Assembly: GCF_014199305.1 (NCBI RefSeq)
Contig: NZ_JACIJK010000015.1
Location: 1-58,872, forward strand
DNA from: Sphingomonas aerophila
GTDB taxonomy: Bacteria > Pseudomonadota > Alphaproteobacteria > Sphingomonadales > Sphingomonadaceae
DNA: 58,872 nt
Reading direction: 5' to 3'
Shown here piece after piece: positions 15,735-23,831 of this stretch. The notes beneath the pieces were generated by a model. It saw nothing but the letters and a program-made list of their open reading frames with translations. It had not been told where the DNA came from and made no database searches. Position numbers and translations under genes: made by a program. Position 1 is the stretch's first letter, and every line of letters starts with the position of its first letter.

Positions 15735-17366
15735 GTGTCGGATTTCGACAAGCCCGAAGCGACCACCACGGCAGCGGTGACCTACGACTTCATTGTAGCT
15801 GGCGCCGGCTCGGCCGGTGCGCTGGTAGCGGCCGAGTTGGTCAAGGGCGGCGCCAAGGTGCTTCTGCTGGAGGCTGGCGGGCGGGACTCCAGCTTGCTTA
15901 TCCATATGCCGGCAGGCTTTCAGAAGTTACTGGCTGCGGGCCGCTTTCTCTACCCTTATGAGACCACGCCGCAGACACAGTTGGACGGCAGATCGCGCCC
16001 GATGATTGCTGCCAAGGGCCTTGGCGGAGGCAGCTCGCTCAACGCCATGTGCTGGGTAGTTGGACAGCCGAGAGACTATAACGGGTGGCAGGCGGCCGTT
16101 GGCGACACTGGTCATTGGTCGCATGAAGACCTGCTGCCCCATTTCCGCAAGATTGAGGCGCATACGCTGCTGGACAACGAGTACCACGGCGCGCGCGGTC
16201 CAATCCGCGTCTCTTATCCGCCCAAGATCAACCCGCTGAATGCCGCAACGGTGCGGGCCTTCCAGGAAGCCGGACTTCCCTTCAATGCCGACTATAACGG
16301 CGCCGATCAGCGCGGCGTCGGTCCGGTGCAGTCGAATTTCTACGACGCTCGCCGGTATAGCTCCGCTTACGCCTATCTTCGGCCGCTTGCGCGCAATCGC
16401 AATCTGGTCGTGGAAACACACGCAACCGTTCACAAGCTAATTTTCGACGGCGACCGGGTAACAGGCGTCGAATACTCCCGGAAAGGCCAGGCACGCAGGG
16501 CACATGCCGGCGAGGTGATCCTTTCCGCCGGAGCACTGAACTCGCCCCGTGTGCTGATGCTCTCAGGGATCGGTCCGGAGGACGAGCTGAAGAACCTTGG
16601 CATACCGCTCAAGGTGTCTTCGCCGGAGGTGGGCGCCAATCTTCAGGATCATGCTCAGGTGCCGGTGATGGTCGAAGCCCGCGAGAAGTGGGGCTATTAT
16701 CGCGATGCGGTTGGCTACCGCATGTTGCTGAACGGCATGCGCTACCTTGCCTTCCGCGATGGCCCTGCCTCTGGGAGCGGCATCGAGACGAACTCGTATT
16801 TCAACCCCGACGACCTGTCTGCAGCGCCGACGATTCAGAGCTTCCATAATCCCGCCCTGCTCGGTGCCTCTCTCGGTAAGGCGCTTCCAAAACCCGGCAT
16901 AACCTTCGTCAATGTCGTCATGCAGCCGCGCAGTCGTGGCTATGTGAAACTGCGCGACACCGACCCGACCTCGGCGCCGCTGATCAATCCGAACTGGTTC
17001 AGCGATCCCGAGGACGTCCGCAAAATTGTTAGCGGCCTGCGTTACATCCGCGAGGTAATCGCCCAACCGGCACTGAGGGATGTGCTCTATCCCGAAATGC
17101 AGCCGGGACTCGACGTCAGGGAAGAAGGCCAGCTCAAAGCTTATGTGAAATCAGCGGCGAGCACCATGTGGCACCCGGTGGGGACCTGCCGCATGGGTGA
17201 GGATGAGCGCGCCGTTGTTGATGCCAGCCTGCGCGTACGTGGCGTCCGCAACCTGCGCGTGGTGGACGCCTCCATCATGCCCAACATCACCAGCGGCAAC
17301 ACCAATGCGCCCACCATGGCGCTGGCGAGCAAGGCCGTCGACCTCATCCAGTCGCAAGGCGGCTGA
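15735..17366 (+). CDS. GMC-family FAD oxidoreductase (choline dehydrogenase-like)
   Basis: 543 residues from a GTG at 15735 with CAGGAG nine bases upstream. N-terminal FAD-binding motif VAGAGSAGALVA (about 21-32) and LLLEAGG, the GMC signature GGGSSLNAM, and the C-terminal substrate domain with catalytic His in WHPVGTCRMG and Asn in GNTNAPT. Family members oxidise primary alcohols to aldehydes with FAD. The aldehyde dehydrogenase starts 30 bp downstream, so an alcohol-to-acid pathway is likely. The alcohol cannot be named. Confidence 0.88.
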   Translation: MSDFDKPEATTTAAVTYDFIVAGAGSAGALVAAELVKGGAKVLLLEAGGRDSSLLIHMPAGFQKLLAAGRFLYPYETTPQTQLDGRSRPMIAAKGLGGGSSLNAMCWVVGQPRDYNGWQAAVGDTGHWSHEDLLPHFRKIEAHTLLDNEYHGARGPIRVSYPPKINPLNAATVRAFQEAGLPFNADYNGADQRGVGPVQSNFYDARRYSSAYAYLRPLARNRNLVVETHATVHKLIFDGDRVTGVEYSRKGQARRAHAGEVILSAGALNSPRVLMLSGIGPEDELKNLGIPLKVSSPEVGANLQDHAQVPVMVEAREKWGYYRDAVGYRMLLNGMRYLAFRDGPASGSGIETNSYFNPDDLSAAPTIQSFHNPALLGASLGKALPKPGITFVNVVMQPRSRGYVKLRDTDPTSAPLINPNWFSDPEDVRKIVSGLRYIREVIAQPALRDVLYPEMQPGLDVREEGQLKAYVKSAASTMWHPVGTCRMGEDERAVVDASLRVRGVRNLRVVDASIMPNITSGNTNAPTMALASKAVDLIQSQGG

Positions 17367-17395
17367 ACGCACCCTCTTATCAGAAAGGCTTTGAT

Positions 17396-18880
17396 ATGTT
17401 TGAGGCTTCTGTTCCCAATTTCGAATTGATGCGTTCCGACCTCTGGGCCGAGAAGATGTATGCCGGTTCGTGGATCACGACCGGTGCGACGCTGGATGTC
17501 ACCGACAAGGCGACGGGCGAGACGATCGGCAAAGTGGCCGATGCGACTGCGGCTGACATCGCCGATGCCTGCGCTCGGGCGAATGCGGTGGCCGCCTCAT
17601 GGGCCGCGGTTGCGCCGTCCGAGCGTGCCGATATCATCCGCCGCGCGGGCGAGCTCATGATCGAGCACAAGGACGAGGCTGTCTATTGGCTCGTGCGGGA
17701 AACAGGTTCCACTCGCTACAAGGCCGAGTTCGAGATCGCGGTCACGAAGGACTATTTCGACCACGCGGCCAACCTGCTTTCAGCGCCGTGGCGGACGGTG
17801 ATCCAGGACGATGCCGAAACGCTGAGCTATTTCGAGCGCACCCCGCTTGGCGTGGTGTCGGTGATCGGCCCATTCAACTGGCCATTGGTGCTTGGGCTCC
17901 GCGCCGTTGCGCCAGCCCTGGCCGCTGGAAATGCAGTCGTGTTGAAGCCGAGCTCCAACACAGCTGTGGCAGGCGGCTTGCTGCTGGCGCGCCTGTTCGA
18001 AGAGGCTGGCTTGCCTGCTGGCGTGCTGAGCGTTGTGACGGGGAGCGGCTCAGCGGGCGCAGCCATGGTACGCGATCCGAACGTGGCCATGATCGCGTTC
18101 ACTGGCTCGACCGGCGTCGGCCGCGACATTGGAGCGGCAGCGGGGGGAGAACTGAAGCGGTTCGCGCTGGAGCTGGGCGGCAAGAACCCCTTTGTGGTCC
18201 TGCATGACGCAGACATCGAACTGGCGGCGCGTGCTGGCGCGTTCGCAACCTTCCTGCACCAAGGACAGATCTGCATCGCTGTCGGCCTACACATCGTTCA
18301 CGAGAGTGTCGCTGACGCCTATGCCGCGCGCCTTGCCGAACTGGCTCGCGAGATGAAGGTTGGTGATCCCTGGCGGGAGCAGGTGGCTCTCGGCCCCATC
18401 ATCAGCGAGCGTCAGCGCGACCATATTCACCAGATGGTGCAGGAGTCCGTCTCCGAAGGCGCGAAGGTGGTTGAGGGCGGCACCTACGAAGGGTCATTCT
18501 ATCGCCCGACGGTCGTCACCAATCTCGGCTCCTCGTCCCGTCTTGTTAAAGAGGAGGTATTCGGACCCATTGCACCGATCGTCACCTTCCAGGACGACGA
18601 GGAGGCGCTACGGCTCGCCAACGGCTCCGGGTACGGTTTGGCAGCCTCTATCTTCGGTGAGCTTGGCCACGCCCGTGAGATCGCCAAGCGGGTCGAGAGC
18701 GGCATGGTGCATGTCAATGACCAGCCGGTTAAGGTCGACACGCGAGCACCTTTTGGCGGCGTAAAGGCATCGGGTAACACAACGAGGATCGGCACCCAGC
18801 ACGACCTCGACGAGTACACGACCGCCCGCTGGGTGACCGAGATGAAGGTTACGCCCACCTACACTCTGTCCAATAGCTGA
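17396..18880 (+). CDS. NAD(P)-dependent aldehyde dehydrogenase
   Basis: 494 residues, full family length. Motifs: FNWPLVLGLRAVAPALAAGN, FTGSTGVG for the cofactor, ELGGKNPFVVL with the general-base Glu, and the nucleophile in HQGQICIAVG (Cys). The C-terminal PFGGVKASGN is typical. Overall the pattern is closest to benzaldehyde/vanillin-type dehydrogenases, an impression rather than a proof. It follows the GMC oxidoreductase by 30 bp and would oxidise its aldehyde product to the acid. Confidence 0.88.
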   Translation: MFEASVPNFELMRSDLWAEKMYAGSWITTGATLDVTDKATGETIGKVADATAADIADACARANAVAASWAAVAPSERADIIRRAGELMIEHKDEAVYWLVRETGSTRYKAEFEIAVTKDYFDHAANLLSAPWRTVIQDDAETLSYFERTPLGVVSVIGPFNWPLVLGLRAVAPALAAGNAVVLKPSSNTAVAGGLLLARLFEEAGLPAGVLSVVTGSGSAGAAMVRDPNVAMIAFTGSTGVGRDIGAAAGGELKRFALELGGKNPFVVLHDADIELAARAGAFATFLHQGQICIAVGLHIVHESVADAYAARLAELAREMKVGDPWREQVALGPIISERQRDHIHQMVQESVSEGAKVVEGGTYEGSFYRPTVVTNLGSSSRLVKEEVFGPIAPIVTFQDDEEALRLANGSGYGLAASIFGELGHAREIAKRVESGMVHVNDQPVKVDTRAPFGGVKASGNTTRIGTQHDLDEYTTARWVTEMKVTPTYTLSNS

Positions 18881-19028
18881 GCGAATATTCGGCCGAGGAG
18901 CGGTTTTCGCACACCTGTGAACTCGGCCGTAGCGGCTTCTAAGTCCCGGCCATCGGCCTCGGCTGCACCAAAGGCGGCTTTCCGCTTTCAGGGTCAGAAA
19001 GCAGCCGGTCCGCTATCCTCCCAAAGCC

Positions 19029-19061
19029 GGACAGTCCCAAAATACCATCCTAATCGGGACG
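19029..19061. repeat. last intergenic palindromic repeat
   Basis: GGACAGTCCCAAAATACC is followed by ATCCTAATCGGGACG. The preceding bases carry the same AAAGCC and GCTTTC-type flank as at 2830. No further copy is seen from here to the end of the window. The 18881-19261 gap holds this element and no supported gene. Confidence 0.8.
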
Positions 19062-19261
19062 ACCTCGGCCGTGACGATCGCCGCTCATTTGCGTGCCGGC
19101 TACCTGGCATGGCGCGCCGGTGACGTGCCGGCCCGGAGCTCCGCTAAGCGACCGCTCTTCAGAGCGAGCAGACACGGAAGCGCAGCCGTTCCGGCTCAAA
19201 GGCTTAAATGGTTTGAATGGCGCCTTGCGCTCAGCTCAGATCGTCGCACTGTTCGAGGTCG

Positions 19262-19384
19262 TCATGGTCTCAGCTGTATGGCTTCAGCGAAGTACACCGT
19301 GTGCAGGACTGTGCCCTGCGTGTCCGCTATCTCAATGCAGTGTTCCTGCGATATCGGGCGGTCTACGCGATAGCATCGCGTCAC
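19262..19384 (-). CDS. 40-residue ORF coupled to the phd-like gene
   Basis: The GTG overlaps the stop of the upstream antitoxin gene as GTGA, an arrangement typical of translational coupling. The predicted product contains CIEIADTQGTVLHTVYFAEA, which loosely resembles the strand-turn-strand core of small DUF6894-like proteins of alphaproteobacteria. It is much shorter than a RelE, Doc or VapC toxin. It could be the remnant of a replaced toxin gene or a real micro-protein. Confidence 0.3.
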   Translation of the reverse strand: MTRCYRVDRPISQEHCIEIADTQGTVLHTVYFAEAIQLRP

Positions 19385-19650
19385 TCGTCACGAATCCGCT
19401 GGCGCAAGGCCTCGACCGCCTCACGCGCGGGGACCACCCGCCCGGCCTTCACGTCCTCGCGCCCCATCGCGACCAGCTTTAGAAGCGCCAGCGTTTCCTG
19501 GGCCGCCTCGTAGCTGGCAACGTCCAGCACTACCGCTCTGGCCTCGCCATTCTGGGTGATGATGTAGGGAATACGGTCCTCGGCCACGTTGCGCAGCACC
19601 TCGGCAGCATTGGCTTTGAACCAGCTCACCGGCTGGATCCGCTCGAGCAT
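19381..19650 (-). CDS. Phd/YefM-family antitoxin
   Basis: The ATG at 19650 starts an 89-residue protein. PVSWFKANAAEVLRNVAED, then PYIITQNGEARAVVLDVASY is the classic Phd/YefM N-terminal DNA-binding fold, and the C-terminal helices (LALLKLVAMGREDVKAGRVV) would wrap a RelE-type toxin. The open frame continues upstream without a better start. No RelE/ParE gene follows: the only downstream frame is the coupled 40-residue ORF. It is divergent from parA, and may act as an orphan repressor there. Confidence 0.75.
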   Translation of the reverse strand: MLERIQPVSWFKANAAEVLRNVAEDRIPYIITQNGEARAVVLDVASYEAAQETLALLKLVAMGREDVKAGRVVPAREAVEALRQRIRDE

Positions 19651-19727
19651 ACCCGAAACAAGTCTGCTACTATATTCGGACCGAATCTGGGTCAGCAACG
19701 CCACGGCGACAAGCGCTACTTGCCCCG

Positions 19728-19767
19728 TTGAAGCTTTCCGTGTGATATGCTGATAGACAAGCTTCAA
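19728..19767. promoter_or_regulatory. inverted repeat upstream of parA
   Basis: TTGAAGCT (19728-19735) and AGCTTCAA (19760-19767) form an 8-bp inverted repeat, 24 bases apart, ending 20 bp before the parA ATG and lying between the divergent phd-like and parA genes. It is a plausible operator for ParA or the Phd-like protein. Neither is shown. Confidence 0.3.
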
Positions 19768-19787
19768 TTCGCCGCGGGGGCGTCACC

Positions 19788-20987
19788 ATGAATTTAATTG
19801 TGAGCCAGATCGGCGACCTCGCTGAGGCAGGCGAGAGAATGATCGAGCGACTAAGACGCAAGGCGTTCTTGCCGGAGAGCCGCAAGGGGCTGAACGTCCG
19901 TTTCGGTATTGCGGAGGCAGCGACACTGCTCGGCTGCTCGACTAATCGCATCCGCATGGCGGAGGAGGACGGGCGTCTGCCCCCTCCCCCCTCTTCCGAG
20001 ACCGGACGGCGCCTCGGCTATACGGTGGAGGAGATGCTGCACATGCGGGAGGTGCTGGGCGCTTCGCCTGCGCGCGGTGGCCTTGATGTCCCTGCGGTGA
20101 TCGCGGTGCAGAACTTCAAGGGCGGGGTCGGCAAGTCGACCGTCACCACCCACCTCGCGCACTATTTCGCGGTGCAGGGTTATCGGGTGCTGGTTGTTGA
20201 TTGCGACAGCCAGGCGACGACCACGACGCTGTTCGGCTTCAACCCGCATTTCAACATCAAGCGCGAGGAAACGCTCTATCCTTATTTGTCCATTGACCCG
20301 ACCCAGGCGGACCTCAATTATGCCGTCAAGCGGACGCCCTGGCCCAATGTCGACCTGATCCCGTCGAACCTTGAGCTGTTCGACGTCGAATATGAGCTCG
20401 CCGCGTCGGGCGCTGACGGGCAATCGGTGCTCGCGGCGCGATTTCGCAAATTGAAGCAGGGGCTCGCCGATCTCGCCCGCAATTACGACGTGGTAATCCT
20501 CGATCCCCCGCCTGCGCTGGGCACGATTAGCCTGGCGGTGATGCAGGCGGCCAATGCGCTGCTGGTGCCGCTGGCAGCGACGACGCCGGACTTCTGCTCC
20601 ACCGTGCAGTTCCTGTCGATGATGGACCAGGTGCTGCAACAATTGGAGGGCGCCGGCATCGCGGTCGACTACCAGTTCGTCCGGCTGATCTGTTCCAAGT
20701 TCGATTCCAACGATCCGAGCCACGCGATGGTGCGCGCGATCATGGAAGGGAGCTTCGGGCCGGCGCTGCTGCCGGTTCCCATCCTCGACTCCGCCGAGAT
20801 CAGCCACGCGGCGATGCGGATGATGACGGTGTACGAGCTGGAACGGCCGATCGGGACGCCCAAGACGCACAAGCGTTGCCGGGCGAATTTGGACGAAGCG
20901 CTGCGCCAGGTGGAGCAGCTGGTCCGGCAGGGTTGGGGCCGGGTGGCGCCGGCGAGCGAGGAGGAGCTGCTCCATGCCGCGGCGTGA
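19788..20987 (+). CDS. parA: ParA/RepA-type partition ATPase
   Basis: 399 residues, the length of RepA proteins of alphaproteobacterial plasmids. Residues 40-95 form a MerR-like helix-turn-helix (GIAEAATLLGCSTNRIRMAE), then the deviant Walker A KGGVGKS (111-117), DCDSQATTTTLFG and a Walker B-like VVILDPPPALG. It binds nonspecific DNA as an ATP dimer and moves ParB-parS complexes; the N-terminal HTH usually autoregulates. It is first gene of a parA-parB-rep series, as on sphingomonad plasmids. CACC lies directly before the ATG and no strong ribosome-binding site is visible. Confidence 0.88.
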   Translation: MNLIVSQIGDLAEAGERMIERLRRKAFLPESRKGLNVRFGIAEAATLLGCSTNRIRMAEEDGRLPPPPSSETGRRLGYTVEEMLHMREVLGASPARGGLDVPAVIAVQNFKGGVGKSTVTTHLAHYFAVQGYRVLVVDCDSQATTTTLFGFNPHFNIKREETLYPYLSIDPTQADLNYAVKRTPWPNVDLIPSNLELFDVEYELAASGADGQSVLAARFRKLKQGLADLARNYDVVILDPPPALGTISLAVMQAANALLVPLAATTPDFCSTVQFLSMMDQVLQQLEGAGIAVDYQFVRLICSKFDSNDPSHAMVRAIMEGSFGPALLPVPILDSAEISHAAMRMMTVYELERPIGTPKTHKRCRANLDEALRQVEQLVRQGWGRVAPASEEELLHAAA

Positions 20988-21079
20988 TGTAGCGACAAAT
21001 ACTTGCGGTCGGGCCGCGATGCATTTTTCGCTGTCCTACAAGAGCCTGTTCTGCATACGTTCCGCGCAGGAGCTCCCTT

Positions 21080-22141
21080 ATGGCGCGTAAGCAATCTGAT
21101 TATTTGGCGGCCCTGCTGGCCGACGAACCCGCCCCGGCAAAGGCGGAAATAGTGCAAGCGCAGGCGCCCTCCCCTGCCCCCGAGCTGACGCGCGATCGGC
21201 TGCGCGGGAGTACGTTGCTGGGCCGGGAGTCTGCCCTCGCACGCGTCGCCTCGGGCGAGGTTCGGCAAGTGACGCAGCTGTTGCTGGACCCGGCGCGCGT
21301 CCGAATCTGGCCCGGCAATGCGCGATCCTATGCGCATTTGTCGGAGGAAGGCTGCCGCGAGCTGATCGATTCCATTGTCGCCGAGGGCGGGCAAAAAGTG
21401 CCCGCCGTGGTGCGGCGGATCGAGGGCGATCCGGACCATGATTATGAGGTGATCGCGGGCACGCGGCGCCATTGGTCGATCAGCTGGCTGCGCGCCCACA
21501 GCTATCCCGACATGGTGTTCGTGGCGCAGGTCGCGGTGCTGGACGATGAAGCGGCGTTTCGCCTCGCTGACCTGGAGAACCGCGCGCGCAAGGACGTATC
21601 CGACCTGGAGCGGGCCAGGAACTACGCCGCGGCGCTGAAGTCGCATTACGGCAACCACCTGACGCGGATGGCGGAGCGGCTGCGGCTTTCCAAAGGCTGG
21701 CTATCGAAGATGCTGAAGGTCGCGGGGTTGTCCGACGCGGTGGTGGCGGCGTTCGCGTCGCCTGCGGACGTGCAGCTCAAGCCCGCTTATCCGTTGGCGC
21801 AGGCGCTGGACGACAAGGCGGTCGCGCCCGCGATCCTGGCCGAAGCCAAGCTGGTCGCCAAGGAACAGAAGCGCCGGCGCGAGGCTAGCCAGGCGTTGCT
21901 GCCCGCGACCGACGTGATCCGCCGGCTTCTCGACGCACCGAAGCAAACGGTGCCGGCCCTGGAACCGCTGGTGCTGAAAAGCGAGCTTGGCCGCCCTGCC
22001 CTGTCGGTCCAGTCGATTAACCGGCAGGGGATCACGATACGACTTCACGCCGGGTCCGGCGCGAGCACGGCCGAGCTGGTCGAGGCGCTGAAGTTCACGC
22101 TGGCGCAATTGGAGGCGGAAGGCCGGGGGCTACAGCGATGA
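21080..22141 (+). CDS. parB: ParB/RepB-type partition protein
   Basis: 353 residues. ParB/Srx-type N-terminal domain with DPARVRIWPGNARSY and the CTP-site box EVIAGTRRHW (about 123-132), then a helix-turn-helix (MAERLRLSKGWLSKMLKVAG) that reads parS, and a C-terminal dimerisation region. GGAG lies upstream of the ATG at 21080. It starts 92 bp after parA, so they are probably co-transcribed. A parS-like palindrome begins on its last base. Confidence 0.88.
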   Translation: MARKQSDYLAALLADEPAPAKAEIVQAQAPSPAPELTRDRLRGSTLLGRESALARVASGEVRQVTQLLLDPARVRIWPGNARSYAHLSEEGCRELIDSIVAEGGQKVPAVVRRIEGDPDHDYEVIAGTRRHWSISWLRAHSYPDMVFVAQVAVLDDEAAFRLADLENRARKDVSDLERARNYAAALKSHYGNHLTRMAERLRLSKGWLSKMLKVAGLSDAVVAAFASPADVQLKPAYPLAQALDDKAVAPAILAEAKLVAKEQKRRREASQALLPATDVIRRLLDAPKQTVPALEPLVLKSELGRPALSVQSINRQGITIRLHAGSGASTAELVEALKFTLAQLEAEGRGLQR

Positions 22142-22160
22142 TGTTTCCCTGGGGAAACAT
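22141..22160. other. parS-like palindrome 1
   Basis: ATGTTTCCCTGGGGAAACAT has 9-bp arms (ATGTTTCCC/GGGAAACAT), starting at the last base of parB. It resembles the chromosomal parS consensus TGTTTCACGTGAAACA with a CCCCGGGG-type centre. It is probably the ParB-binding centromere. Confidence 0.65.
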
Positions 22161-22198
22161 TCGTGTGGAAAGGCTCTCCCAGAGCCTTTCCACCGAAT
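22159..22198. ncRNA. strong hairpin between parB and rep
   Basis: GTGGAAAGGCTCT (22165-22177) and AGAGCCTTTCCAC (22181-22193) pair perfectly over 13 bp around a CCC loop, and ATTCG/CGAAT extend the stem past one bulge. In repABC plasmids a small antisense RNA between repB and repC controls copy number. This hairpin occupies the equivalent place and could be its terminator or target loop. No promoter is proven. Confidence 0.4.
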
Positions 22199-22311
22199 GT
22201 TCGGCGTCGGGCCGAAGGCATGGCGTCGGATGCGGCGCGTCTGCGACGGTGTCGTTCAACGGCGATCCAGACCGGGGTGCGCAGGCGGCTTGGCACAGCG
22301 GTGGCGCAACC

Positions 22312-22331
22312 GTGTTTCCCCGGGGAAACAC
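22312..22331. other. parS-like palindrome 2
   Basis: GTGTTTCCCCGGGGAAACAC is a perfect 20-bp palindrome, 25 bp before the rep start codon. It matches site 1 in the outer arms. ParB bound here could also affect rep expression. Confidence 0.7.
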
Positions 22332-22355
22332 CGCCCGGCCCCTGGGAGCCTCCGC

Positions 22356-23591
22356 ATGAGCCGGGCGGCGCGGGAAGCCGTGTCCGAACAATTCGACCTG
22401 TTCCTCCCCTATCTCGCCGACCTGCCGCTTCGCGACCAGCGCGAGATGATGGAGCGGCCGTTCTTCAGCCTGGCGAAATCGAAGCGGGTCAAGCCGATCG
22501 ACTACAAGTCACCCGACGGTAAGCTGTGGGTCCATGTCTCCGCCAACCCCGATTACGGCATGGCGACGATCTGGGACGCGGACATCCTGATCTATTGCGC
22601 GTCGGTGCTGGCCGACATGGCGCGACGCGGGGTCAACGACGTGCCGCGCAAGCTGCACCTGATGCCCTATGACCTGCTGCGCGCGATCGGGCGGCCGACG
22701 ACCGGGCGGGCGTACGAGCTGCTGGGGCAATCGCTCGACCGGCTGGTGTCGACCACGATCAAGACCAACATCCGTGCCGAGAACCGGCGCGAGGCGACGT
22801 TCAGCTGGCTCGACGGCTGGACGCAGTTGGTGGAAGAGAAGACCGAGCGGTCGCGCGGCATGACGATCGAGCTGTCGAACTGGTTCTGGGAAGGCGTGAT
22901 GATGACGGGCGGAGTCCTGTCGATCGACCGCGCCTATTTCGACCTGACGGGCGGGCGCGAGCGCTGGCTGTACAAGGTCGCGCGCAAACATGCGGGCGGG
23001 GCGGGCGAGGCTGGGTTCGCGATTTCCATGCCGACGCTGTTCGAGAAGTCGGGGGCAGAGGGCCAGTATCGCCGATTCAAATTCGAGATCGCCAGGATTG
23101 TCGAGAAGGACCCCCTCCCCGGCTATACGCTGGAGCTGGAGCATCCCGCGGGCAAGCGAGAGCCAGCGGTGCGGATGCGGCGCCGGGCGGAGGGCAAGGC
23201 AACGGTGAAAGGCGCGGCCAAGGCAATCGGGCCGAAGTCGAATGGCCGCAAGCAGCCTGACCCGAACCAGGCCGAACCAGCGTGTTTCCCCGCGGAAATA
23301 CCGATCGCGTCCCCCTCCCCCGAGCGGGCCGAGGAACTGTCGAGCGCGGCTGCGCTGATCCGGCGGTCGATCAAGGGCCTGGCCACCCGCGCCACGGCCG
23401 GGGAGATCACGGACGGGACGCTGGCGACCTTGCGCGCGGAATGTCCGGGCTGGGACTATCAGACGCTGCATGCCGAGTTCCGCCGCTGGCTCGATGCGGA
23501 TCCGGCACGCACCCCCGTCAGCTACCAGAATGCCTTTATCGGCTTTGTAAGGCGATGGGACGCGAAGCATCGCCACGAGCTTGGGCGATAG
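22356..23591 (+). CDS. RPA-family plasmid replication initiator
   Basis: The ATG at 22356 follows GGGAGCC and starts the conserved part (MSRAAREAVSEQFDLFLPYL); the open frame upstream contains the palindromes and is not coding. The 411 residues match the replication initiator protein A (RPA, PF10134-like) family: DLPLRDQREMMERPFFSLAK, then VHVSANPDYGMATIWDADIL and GRPTTGRAYELLGQSLDRL. Such proteins bind iterons to open the origin. The third parS-like palindrome (23282) lies within its coding sequence. The likely iteron target is at 24.65 kb. Confidence 0.82.
   Translation: MSRAAREAVSEQFDLFLPYLADLPLRDQREMMERPFFSLAKSKRVKPIDYKSPDGKLWVHVSANPDYGMATIWDADILIYCASVLADMARRGVNDVPRKLHLMPYDLLRAIGRPTTGRAYELLGQSLDRLVSTTIKTNIRAENRREATFSWLDGWTQLVEEKTERSRGMTIELSNWFWEGVMMTGGVLSIDRAYFDLTGGRERWLYKVARKHAGGAGEAGFAISMPTLFEKSGAEGQYRRFKFEIARIVEKDPLPGYTLELEHPAGKREPAVRMRRRAEGKATVKGAAKAIGPKSNGRKQPDPNQAEPACFPAEIPIASPSPERAEELSSAAALIRRSIKGLATRATAGEITDGTLATLRAECPGWDYQTLHAEFRRWLDADPARTPVSYQNAFIGFVRRWDAKHRHELGR
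23282..23301. other. parS-like palindrome 3 (imperfect, inside rep)
   Basis: GTGTTTCCCCGCGGAAATAC matches site 2 at 17 of 20 positions. It is inside the rep coding sequence, so coincidence is possible, but the left arm is identical to site 2. Confidence 0.4.
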
Positions 23592-23668
23592 GTTAGGCGG
23601 GTGGCTTAAGCGATTGGTGAGGGGGTGTGCGCCACAATCGCTGAGGAAGTGATGCATGACCTAGAAGA

Positions 23669-23803
23669 ATGGCGCCGGATGAGGCTCAGGAAGAAACACA
23701 GGCCAGTCGGTCCGGTACCGAGCATCGCTGCATCCACTGCGGCGCGCCCGCGCCTGCCCCGCAGGCCGGTTATGAGGCGAGCCTCTGCAGCGCGTGCGAT
23801 TGA
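23669..23803 (+). CDS. 44-residue zinc-ribbon protein
   Basis: An ATG at 23669 opens a 44-residue frame ending at 23803. Its C-terminal half has two CxxC knuckles (CIHCGAPAPA, then LCSACD) spaced 16 residues apart, as in small zinc ribbons that bind Zn2+ and often nucleic acid. The N-terminal half is acidic and disordered (MAPDEAQEET). Another frame over the same bases (from 23652) has a better ribosome-binding site but a low-complexity product, so the call rests on the Cys pattern. It follows rep by about 80 bp. Confidence 0.45.
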   Translation: MAPDEAQEETQASRSGTEHRCIHCGAPAPAPQAGYEASLCSACD

Positions 23804-23831
23804 GGAGGCAGCCCTCGACGCGATAAGCGCG

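Noticed and set aside
19851..20975. A 374-codon minus-strand open frame opposite parA
   Set aside because: Arg/His-rich with no domain; parA on the other strand has all its motifs.
22509..23657. A 382-codon minus-strand open frame opposite rep
   Set aside because: Low-complexity Arg/Pro composition; the initiator gene is the coding strand.
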